Part shown: positions 56,799-64,000 of the stretch, one piece after another
Layout of the letters: every line of letters starts with the position of its first letter
Position numbering within the stretch: position 1 is the stretch's first letter
DNA from: Cupriavidus taiwanensis LMG 19424
GTDB taxonomy: Bacteria; Pseudomonadota; Gammaproteobacteria; Burkholderiales; Burkholderiaceae
Direction of reading: 5' to 3'
NCBI RefSeq assembly: GCF_000069785.1
Contig: NC_010529.1
Coordinates: 1 to 64,000, forward strand
DNA: 64,000 nucleotides
The notes under the pieces: model-generated
The model's input: the letters and a program-made list of their open reading frames with translations, nothing else
Told to the model about the DNA's origin: nothing
The model's database searches: none
Made by a program: the position numbers and the translations under genes

Positions 56799-57554
56799 TT
56801 ACCAGACCGTGAAGCCACCATCGACAGCGATGGCCTGGCCAGTGACAAAGCTTGCGCCGGGCGAGCAGAGCCACATCACGGCGCTGGCAATGTCGGCCGG
56901 CTCGCCCAGCCTTTGCATGGGCGTTGCGAGCGTCAGTTGGGCCATGTCTTGCTGGTTCTCTGGGCGGTCGGTGATAGCCGTGTGCGCAATGCCGCCGGGG
57001 CAAATGGCGTTGACGCGGATGCCGCGGCTGGCGTAGTCCACCGCAACTGACCGGGTCAGTCCGAGCACCCCGGCCTTTGAGGCGGAGTAAGCCGACAGTC
57101 CGGGTCCGCTGACGAGCCCCATGATGGAGGACGTATTGACGATGACCCCTGCGCCGTACTCCAGCATCTGTGCACACTGGTATTTCATGCACAGCCAGAC
57201 GCCCTTCAGGTTGACGGCAATGGTCTTGTCCCACTCGTCCTCGGAGAAATCGCAGATCGGCGCGCCGCGCGGAGCGATGCCGGCGTTGTTGAAAGCAAAG
57301 TCAAGACGGCCCAGGGATCGGATGGTCTGATCTATCGCCCCGGCGACGTCCGCACCTTGCGCAACGTCTGCGCGGACAAAGATGGCCTTGGCCCCGGCTT
57401 TTTCGATGTCATGCGCGGTTTCCTCAGCGGCAACCGTGGCGGTATCTAGCAGTGCGACGTCAGCGCCGGACCTGGCGAAGCTCAGCGCAGTCTGGCGACC
57501 GATGCCAGTAGCCGCGCCGGTGACAAACGCAACCTTACCTTCGAATGACTGCAT
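56799..57554 (-). CDS. SDR family NAD(P)-dependent oxidoreductase
   Basis: 251 aa, classical short-chain dehydrogenase. The Rossmann motif TGAATGIG is at about residues 12-19 and NNAG near 88. The catalytic Ser is in NTSSIMG near 139, with YSASK (Tyr, Lys) near 153. The family end SFVTGQAIAVDGGFTV is present. ATG at 57554 (MQSFEGKV) is preferred, with GAGGA nine bases upstream. The substrate cannot be told. It is metabolic and not obviously linked to the defence genes. Confidence 0.93.
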   Translation of the reverse strand: MQSFEGKVAFVTGAATGIGRQTALSFARSGADVALLDTATVAAEETAHDIEKAGAKAIFVRADVAQGADVAGAIDQTIRSLGRLDFAFNNAGIAPRGAPICDFSEDEWDKTIAVNLKGVWLCMKYQCAQMLEYGAGVIVNTSSIMGLVSGPGLSAYSASKAGVLGLTRSVAVDYASRGIRVNAICPGGIAHTAITDRPENQQDMAQLTLATPMQRLGEPADIASAVMWLCSPGASFVTGQAIAVDGGFTVW

Positions 57555-58471
57555 CTGGTGGCATCCTCGCATGGTTTCAATTTGCATGGCGCACCAGAAG
57601 GCTGTGATAGCTGGCCAGTGGCGCGCAGACGAGGATACGGGGGCGCGAGCCGCTAGCCAACGTCAATTCGGACTAGTCGCAAGCGACATGAGTGTGGAAA
57701 TCTTGGGGAAGGGGCTGCACGAGGTAAGCCCGCGGCGCCGTGCGGGGCCGGGGAGAACCACTGAAACGGGCCAGTTTCTCTCCAAGCTTCGGCGGAGTAG
57801 TTCTGCTGATGTTTGCTCCGGAAACCGGATGGACTGTCGTCGCGCCTCCTCGCCGACGGCACCGGCAGGCGAGGACAAATAACTGCGCATGGTCGCATAC
57901 AAGGGTTACGTCGCTGCGTCCCAGTTTCACCAGTCCGAGACGGGTTAGCCATCTCAGTATCCTGTCCGTTGCTCCGGTCAGTATGACTTGCAGATCGCGC
58001 CACAGTCGAAGGTTTGTTCGGAAATCCATGTACTCCCGTGATCTTCGCAGCATTACCCGCGAGCATGCGCGCGGGCCAGAGGCACCCACCCACGATGACG
58101 TGTTAGCCATGGTTGGGGTGCTGGCGCCTTTCTGCCTATGGCTTCAGCACAGACGGCCGCGCCTCTTTCACCTGCACGAAACGGAGCGCTGTCCGCGGCC
58201 ATCGACAGGCCTGCGCCGCACATTCTTCGGACGCTGCCCGTGACCTCGCGCGAATAGCGGAAAAGGGCAGTGACGGATTCCGTGAGTGCTTCCCTCGCCA
58301 GGCGGGCGAATTTAGCAACTAAAGGAAATGTCCCCATCATCTTTTAGCAGGGCCGGACCCGATCGTTCAGCGTGTAGCCTATAAAAGGTGAGAGCCTTGA
58401 TGAAAGCTTAAAGGCAGCTATAGCCGTCCGCGGCACGGATCAGGCCACTCAGCGCAACCGAGGGCGACGTC
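57555..58471. other. 900-bp gap with a doubtful small gene
   Basis: A minus-strand frame from ATG 58029 to 57673 (119 codons; begins MDFRTNLRLWRDLQVILTG) has partly natural composition but no family and no good ribosome-binding site. Nothing else is supported. Confidence 0.35.
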
Positions 58472-58639
58472 ATGAGCAGATTGTTCGCAGCAGCGGAGTG
58501 CCTGCGCAGGGTTATCGGCGGAGCAGCCTTGACATCTGCTGTTCCCTCCCTGATCGCTGCTGCCCTGGTCCTGGTCGTACTGCAGGGGTGCTCGACTACC
58601 CCGGCACGCTTGCCGGCAGTCCCCGCTGACGTAACGTAA
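58472..58639 (+). CDS. Small lipoprotein, probably truncated by IS66
   Basis: 55 codons. The protein starts MSRLFAAAECLRR and has a hydrophobic stretch (LIAAALVLVVLQGC) ending in a lipobox with Cys 40. It then runs 15 residues before stopping at TAA inside the left tip of the IS66 element (GTAAGCGG). AGGGCG precedes the ATG. The gene originally must have continued past 58635, so this is the N-terminus of an interrupted lipoprotein. Confidence 0.6.
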   Translation: MSRLFAAAECLRRVIGGAALTSAVPSLIAAALVLVVLQGCSTTPARLPAVPADVT

Positions 58640-58682
58640 GCGGTCGACTAACAACGCCTCTTGCGGCCGGATACGAGGTCGG

Positions 58683-59847
58683 CTAAACAGCGGATGTCTT
58701 GAGATTCCAAGGCAGCAAGGCCTCGTAGTCGTCAGCGGTCTTCGCGAGCGGCAGCGCCTTGAACAAGGCGACGAGATAGCGGTACGTATCGACGCCATTG
58801 GCCTTGCAGGTCTCAATGATCGAGTACAGATTCGCGCTTGCGTTCGCGCCAGCCACGGTGTCACAGAAGAGCCAGTTCCGGCGCCCTACGGTGAACGGCC
58901 TGATCGAATTCTCAATCACATTGTTCGATATCGGCCAGGCGCCGTTCTCGACGTAACGGACGAGCTTGGGCCACTGGTTATGGAAGTAGTGTAGTGCCTC
59001 GCCGAACTTGCTTCGCGGCAACACGGTGTGCAGGTGCTGCAACAGCATGGCTTCGATTTCGTCTAGCACAGGCCGACTCTGCTCGGCACGGATCTGCTGG
59101 CGCTGCTCTGGTTTCATCTCGCGAGTCCGAGCCTCGACAGCAAAGAGCTTGGCGATGAGCGCGATGAACTGCGTGATTGGATGTTCGCCACCGCGCTGCT
59201 CCTTGGGCAGAGCCTCCTCGGCCTCAATCATGTAACGACGGGCATGAGCCCAGCATCCAAGATGGATCAGTCGATTCGCGTGCGCGACCTTGTCGTACGA
59301 GTCGTACCCGTCGGTCATCAACACCGTTCCTGGCTTGATGCCGGCATAGAGCTCCGCAGCATGTTTCGTTGACCGCGTTGGGCTGTAAGCAAACAGCCGT
59401 ACCGGCGGGCCCGATCCATTCATCTGCGCCCAGAGGTAACTTTTGGTCTGGGCAAGCTTGCCGGGCTCCTTGAGCACCTGGACGGTAGTTTCGTCGCCGT
59501 ACACAAGGTCATCGTCCAGCAGATGGTCGCGCATCAGGTTGATGATGGGCTGCACGGCCTCGCCGACACGTACTACGCTGGCGGCCAATGTACTGCGCGA
59601 GAGGTCGCCGCCGAAGCGGTGCAGCAAGGCGGCCTGGCGGTACAGTGGCAGCGCGTCTTGGTACTTGGAGGTGATGCACCAGGCTAGCGCGGATTCAGTC
59701 AGCAAGCCCTTGGGGATGATGCGTGCGGGGGCGGGCGTCACCTTGATACTGCCGTCGCAGCACGGGCACGCGTACTTGACACGCTGGTGCTGGATCACTC
59801 GGACCTGCTGGGGGATGATGTCGAGTTGCTCGCTGATCTCCACGCCA
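58683..59847 (-). pseudogene. tnpC: IS66 TnpC, C-terminal part
   Basis: About 385 residues of the IS66 DDE transposase. It has the zinc site YACPCCDGSI, then catalytic blocks GDETTVQVL, LMTDGYDSYD and the late Glu region NNVIENSIRPFTVGRRNWLFC. It joins in frame (VEIGVEISEQ) with the N-terminal part at 62774-63199 once the IS256 element and one copy of its 8-bp duplication are removed. It is inactive as split. Confidence 0.9.
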
Positions 59848-59927
59848 ATCTCAACGGGCCTGTCAGTTTTTTTGTGTGCAGGGCAGGTAAAGGCTCACCG
59901 TCGATGGAACGGTGAGCCAGCAATATC

Positions 59928-60137
59928 TTAACGATAAGGGTGGGTGAAGCGTTCCTCGTAGAGGATCGCAAACTGGTTCATGGCAGCCTTCCAGTCATGG
60001 GTTGAACTGCCCCACTTCACCGTGATGTTTCGCAGCGCCAGCCACAGCAGCTTGGTCGCCGCCTCGTCGCTGGGGAAGTGACCGCGCGTCTTGATGATCT
60101 TGCGCAGCTGCGCGTTGATGCTCTCGATCGCGTTGGT
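59928..60137 (-). pseudogene. IS256 transposase, C-terminal piece
   Basis: Reads TNAIESINAQLRKIIKTRG, then WLALRNITVKWG, and ends FTHPYR: the conserved final block of IS256-type (Mutator-like) transposases. It is cut from the rest by IS110. A 10-bp stem hairpin follows the stop codon. Confidence 0.9.
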
Positions 60138-61663
60138 AACCGGCATGATAGGAACCGGTGCCCTTCCTCTCCTCACCGTGTAACTTGGTGTATGGTTCGA
60201 CCATCCGGGACAGGGGCACCGGGGAGCACTTCGGGTGGGCAGGCCGTTCATATACGTTGAGCTGCGAGCTCGTGTTAGTAGTTGGCCGCCCCTGCGACCC
60301 GCCCGGTTGCGCTGCGAGCGCGAATCCGTAGTTGTCGTGCTGTCCCACCGGCTCCCATTTGCGATGTTTCCCATGGGAGACGCCAATGCGAGTGATAGGA
60401 CTGGATGTATCGCGATCGGTGGCCGAGATCGCCTATTTGGAGAATGGCCGGCTACGCGCCGGCGGGCGCGTCGGACTGCGACGCGACGAGCTGGAACACT
60501 TTGCTGCCAAGCTAAAGCCCGACGACCACGTGGTACTCGAGGCGACCGGCAACACGATCGCCATCGCGAACGTGCTGACAGGTCATGTCGGCAAAGTGAT
60601 TGTCGCCAACCCGTTGCAAGTCCGCCTGATCGCAGAAGCGCGCGTCAAGACGGATAAGATCGATGCCGCGATCCTTGCGCAACTCTATGCGAGTGGCTTC
60701 CTGCCCGAGGTGTGGATTCCAGACGAGGCCACGCAAGCGATGCGACGGCAGGTGTCGCGCCGCGCCCAGATCGTGCGGCAGCGGACGCGGCTCAAGAATG
60801 AGATTCACGCTGTCCTTGCCGCACATCTCATCGCACGGTGTCCTGCGACAGACCTGTTTGGCAAGAAAGGGCGGGCCTGGCTGAGCCTTCAGCCGCTACC
60901 CATGGACGAGCGCATCGGGATTGACCAGCGGTTGCATGAGCTCGACAGGCTGGCAGAGAATCTGCAGCAGGTTGAGCGCGTCCTGGCCCAATCCGCTATT
61001 CAGGACGACAGGCTGCGCAAGCTGCTGACCATCACCGGCATCAACACCACCGTTGCGATCGGGTTGATCTCGGCCATTGGCGATATCGCTCGCTTTCGTT
61101 CGCCGCAGAAACTGGTCAGCTACTTTGGCCTCAATCCTTCGGTCTACCAATCCGGCTTGCAGCCAGCAAAGCACGGACACATCAGCAAGCGCGGACGTTC
61201 CTATGCGCGTGCCATGCTGGTCGACGCTGCCTGGGCCGCAGCCCAAACGGCCGGCCCCGTCCGAGCCTTCTTCCTTCGTATCCGGGATCGTCGCGGTCAG
61301 CAGATCGCGGCTGTTGCCACGGCACGCAAGGTGGCGATCATCGTCTGGCACGTCCTCACGCGTAACGAAGCCTTCGCGGGGACCGCCCGGCGCTGACTGC
61401 GCGCAAGACCCGTGAGCTGGAACTGCAGGCAGGCATGCCTGCGCGTCGCGGTAGCCGCAAGGGGTCTGCCGCCGCCTACAATCTGAAGTCCGTCCGGGAT
61501 CTGGAGCGTGCGGCAGGCGAACAAGCTGAGCACGCTTACCAACGGCTGTTCTCGCGCTGGAAGCAAGCGCGACCGCAGGCAAGTGCGGTACGCGCTCCGT
61601 GGCCACCAATACGGACGCCATAAACGAGCGAAAGCACCCCCCGGCCTTGTCAACTTCATCCGT
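60136..61663 (+). mobile_element. IS110-family element inside IS256
   Basis: About 1.53 kb with no terminal inverted repeats, flanked by the dinucleotide GT. Excision restores IIYTTNAIESIN in the IS256 transposase. About 250 bp of non-coding sequence precedes the transposase and about 40 bp follows its probable full end. Confidence 0.85.
60386..61623 (+). pseudogene. IS110 family transposase, frameshifted near its C-terminus
   Basis: DEDD recombinase. The RuvC-like domain has GLDVSRSVAEIA near residue 5, VLEATGN near 50, and KTDKIDA near 93. The Transposase_20 domain has ITGINTTVAIGLISAIGD and FGLNPSVYQSG. As read, the frame stops at 61396 after TARR. In the next frame the expected tail continues (LTARKTRELELQAG, then AAAYNLKSVRDLERAAGEQAEHAY split here) to 61623. 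Loss of one C in ACCCGCCCG near 61383 explains the break. ATG at 60386 has GGGAGA upstream; the frame upstream to 60332 is not family-like. Confidence 0.85.
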
Positions 61664-62712
61664 CGTGTAAATGATCTTGCGGATCGCCGGTGGGAACGTA
61701 AAGAACGGGATCACCTGATCCCAGGCGCGACGCCAGGATGCGCCGATCGGTGCATACCGCCGACCCCATTCCCCGTTCTCGAAGGCCGCCAACTCGGCCA
61801 GCGCGGCCTCGACGGTGGGGGCCGTGTACACGGGCTTGAGCGCCGCCGCCACGGCGCGGCGCTCCTTCCAGTTGGCGTACTCCAGGCTGTTGCGGATCAG
61901 ATGCACGATGCAGGTCTGCAGGGTGGTGTTCGGGAACACCGCGGCCAGGGCCTGTTCCATGCCCTTAAGGCCATCGGTCACCGCGATCAGGATGTCTTGG
62001 GTACCCCGGGTCTTCAGGTCGTTGAACACCTTCATCCAGAACTTGGCGCCTTCGGTAGTCTCGATCCACAGGCCCAGGATGTCGCGCGTGCCGTCGGGCA
62101 GCACGCCCAAGGCCAGGTAGACGGCCTTGTTGCGCACCACGCCGTCCTCGCGCATCTTGACGCGCAGCGCGTCGAAGAACACCACCGGGTACATCACCTC
62201 CAGCGGACGGGCCTGCCAGGCGGTCACCTCGTCCATGACCGCATCGGTCACCGAACTGATGAATTCGGGCGAGACCTCGGTGCCGTACTGTTCGGCCAGA
62301 AACGCCTGGATCTCGCGCAAGGTCATGCCGCGCGCATACATGGCGATGATCTTGTCGTCGAACCCGGTGAAGCGCCGCTCGTGCTTGGAATCAGGATCGG
62401 ATCAAAGCTGCCGTCGCGATCGCGAGGGATGTCTAACCGCAGCGGCCCGTCGTCGGTCAGAACCGTCTTGGCGCTCTTGCCATTGCGCTGGTTGGCCGTG
62501 CCGGCCGGGCGCTCGGCGCCAGCCGGGTAGCCCAGATGATGGCCGAGCTCGGCCCCCAGGGCGCGCTCGATCAGGGCCTTCTTGAACGCCATCGAGGCGT
62601 CCTGCACCGCCTCGGCGGTCATCGGGCCTTTTACGAAATGAGCGATCAGGTCCTCGGGAATGCTCGGCAGCTCACGGTCGGCGGCCTGGCTGGTCTTGGT
62701 TTTGCGTGGCAT
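61664..62712 (-). pseudogene. IS256 transposase, N-terminal and middle pieces, frameshifted
   Basis: Starts at 62712 with MPRKTKTSQAADREL, then the family N-terminus (ALIERALGAELGHHLGYP). The frame breaks near 62385, where one missing A (CCAAAGCAC to CCAAGCAC) separates LIP from KHERRF. The middle continues as MYARGMTLREIQAFL, with the catalytic VVFFDALRVKMRE and TDGLKGM blocks, and ends at IIYTT where IS110 is inserted. Inactive. Confidence 0.9.
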
Positions 62713-62773
62713 ACATGCTCCTTGGCGACATGTTATGCCCTAAACACAAAATTTCTGACAGGTCCATCTCAAC

Positions 62774-63199
62774 CAGAGCTTGTCCATCATGCTGGCACAC
62801 CCGCTCTGACTCCGGCAGTTCGTGGCGCATTGGCACGCGGGGAAGCGCCGGGTCCAACGGCTTGCGGCCGCGCTTCTTGCGCTTGTGACCGGCCACCTCA
62901 ATCTCTGGCGTACCTTCTTCTTCCTGTGCCGGAAGTGTCGCCGCCGTTGGTGCCAGCGTCTCGGCTTCATTGAGGAACAGGTCCTTCTGCTGCGATCCCC
63001 GAACCTCGCTCGTGGCGCCGAACAGCTTGCGCTGGAAGGCCTTGAGCCTCTCGAGCAGCAGGTCACGCTCGACCGTCACCACGCGCAGTTTGCCTTTGAG
63101 CGCATCGCGCTCCTTGGCGGCATTGCGCAAGAGCTGGAGTTCCGCGGCGGTAATCGTGACAGGCGTTGACGACATGGCGGATTTGACCGTCGATGTCAT
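62774..63199 (-). pseudogene. tnpC: IS66 TnpC, N-terminal part
   Basis: About 140 residues. It starts MTSTVKSAMSSTPVTITAA, then a coiled-coil leucine-rich stretch (ELQLLRNAAKERDALKGK), then RKLFGATSE, typical of IS66 TnpC N-termini. A start at the second Met (63175) is also possible. Cut by IS256 at ALVE. Confidence 0.88.
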
Positions 63200-63206
63200 G
63201 CAGCGT

Positions 63207-63557
63207 TCACACGGCCCGTTGGTAATGTCGCGGCGGGTGCCGCTGGACGGCACTGATGTCGATGCCGTCCAGCAGCCAGTGAAGTTGCTCGACCGAGAGC
63301 GTCGCCACTGCCGCCCCACGCGGCCAAGCAAAACGGTCTGCCTCAAGTCGTTTCAAAAAGAGCCAATATCCGTTCCGGTCCCAGCCAAGCAGCTTGATCC
63401 TATCGGCTCGTCGATTGCGAAACACGTAGACCGCTTGTGCGAACGGATCGAGCCCCAGCGACTGCTCGACCAGCGCCGACAGACCATTGATACTCTTGCG
63501 GAAATCCACAGCTTCCCGGTGCAGGTAGACCTTCAGCCCTTCGTCGAAGCGGAACAT
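63207..63557 (-). CDS. tnpB: IS66 accessory protein TnpB
   Basis: 116 aa. The family pattern is clear: YLHREAVDFRKSINGLSALV, then FRNRRADRIKLLGWDRNGYW, then FAWP. TnpB is needed for IS66 transposition, although its function is unclear. It starts in an ATGA overlap with tnpA and ends 7 bp before tnpC. Intact. Confidence 0.95.
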   Translation of the reverse strand: MFRFDEGLKVYLHREAVDFRKSINGLSALVEQSLGLDPFAQAVYVFRNRRADRIKLLGWDRNGYWLFLKRLEADRFAWPRGAAVATLSVEQLHWLLDGIDISAVQRHPPRHYQRAV

Positions 63558-64000
63558 CAGCTCGCCCCCAACGCTTCGATCATCGCCTTTACGAGTTCAC
63601 CGTCACGCTCACCGCATGCGAGCTCAATCGCTACGCCGTTTGGCAACTTCGCACTCAGCAGCGCGACTGGTCGCGACGGCTGAGGTTGCGGTTCAACTGC
63701 CACAGCCGTCGTGCGACGCGGCGCAGTGACCACAGCTTCGACTTCAGGAGATCGGATTCCCTGAACAACCGGCACGAACGCCGCCAGCGAACCGTGTTCC
63801 ACTGCCCTCGATTCCCGATGCAGCCGAATCCATTTGCGCAGTTGATTGGCATTGACTTGAGCCTTGAGCGCTATGCCTGCCACCGATGCGCCAGGCCGAA
63901 GACACAGCTCAATCAAACGCCGGTTGGCCACCGGCTCGTAATCGCGTTTCCCATTGCGCCGGACACGCACTACTCGCAGTGGAAAGCAGTCAACATCAAT
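63557..64000 (-). CDS. tnpA: IS66 TnpA (orfA), start outside the window
   Basis: At least 137 residues with the helix-turn-helix ELCLRPGASVAGIALKAQVNANQLRKWI split over residues 20-48. The Pro/Ala-rich C-terminus is usual for TnpA. The frame stays open to the window edge (IDVDCFPLRVVRVRRNG), so the true start is probably just outside; GTG at 63970 is an in-window alternative. Confidence 0.88.
   Translation of the reverse strand: MDVDCFPLRVVRVRRNGKRDYEPVANRRLIELCLRPGASVAGIALKAQVNANQLRKWIRLHRESRAVEHGSLAAFVPVVQGIRSPEVEAVVTAPRRTTAVAVEPQPQPSRPVALLSAKLPNGVAIELACGERDGELVKAMIEALGAS

Larger units (their letters stand above)
59856..62765 (-). mobile_element. IS256-family element inside IS66 tnpC
   Basis: Ends carry the inverted repeat G(G/G)(G/A)CCTGTCAG followed by T/A-rich TTTTGTGT. 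It is flanked by the 8-bp duplication ATCTCAAC (59848-59855 and 62766-62773). The 2910-bp length includes an IS110 element of about 1.5 kb. Confidence 0.9.
58636..64000 (-). mobile_element. IS66-family element, interrupted and running off the window
   Basis: Carries tnpA, tnpB and tnpC in the usual order on the minus strand. The left tip reads GTAAGCGG, as IS66 ends do. tnpC is split by an IS256-family element at 59856-62765. The right end lies beyond 64000. Confidence 0.9.

Noticed and set aside
1..64000. Looked for CRISPR arrays, tRNA and rRNA genes
   Set aside because: No regularly spaced direct repeats and no tRNA- or rRNA-like sequences were seen.

Overview
The window is a 64 kb accessory region, dense in defence genes and insertion sequences, from a high-GC proteobacterium. 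IS21, ISL3, IS66, IS256 and IS110 elements, together with the style of the YefM/YoeB, TetR, SDR and UPF0149 proteins, suggest a betaproteobacterium of the Cupriavidus/Ralstonia/Burkholderia type (inference; no 16S rRNA, tRNA or core gene is present). I see no CRISPR array, tRNA or rRNA.

Layout. (1) 19-5081: a type III restriction-modification pair (mod, res). (2) 5787-9059: a one-gene Eco57I/type IIG-like nuclease-methylase with a TTG start. (3) 9600-26716, minus strand: a complete type II Wadjet operon (jetA-jetB-jetC-jetD, each junction an ATGA overlap), then a SWIM-zinc-finger SNF2 helicase gene and an OGG-fold DNA glycosylase. The SNF2 gene is split in three by an ISL3 element (8-bp duplication) and an IS21 element (6-bp duplication). 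(4) 27571-32520: a hypothetical protein, a broken cold-shock/DUF1294-like gene with a perfect 50-bp palindrome, a patatin-like lipoprotein plus a second lipoprotein, and an IS66 orfA scar. (5) 32875-38971: an exported protein, a DUF2272 protein, and an ABC three-component (ABC-3C) operon whose ATPase is cut and fused to an amidase-like domain. (6) 39193-46559: an orphan SOS box, a membrane protein, UPF0149/SEC-C, a TetR-alpha/beta-hydrolase operon with an operator, and yefM-yoeB with an operator. (7) 47096-56179, plus strand: an XPB/Ssl2-N-terminal-like protein followed by a second, different Wadjet operon (JetABCD, type I/III class). (8) 56799-64000: an SDR oxidoreductase, a small lipoprotein cut by an IS66 element, and IS66 interrupted by IS256, itself interrupted by IS110.

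How the genes fit together. Two restriction systems target unmodified DNA, two SMC-type Wadjet systems would target plasmids by loop extrusion and Toprim cleavage, and an ABC-3C system and a toxin-antitoxin pair add further conflict modules. This is a layered defence island. Several parts are damaged: SNF2 helicase, ABC-3C ATPase, possibly the last residues of JetD-II, and two transposases. Many of the lesions are single-base changes in short homopolymers, often CCC to CC, so some may be assembly errors rather than decay.
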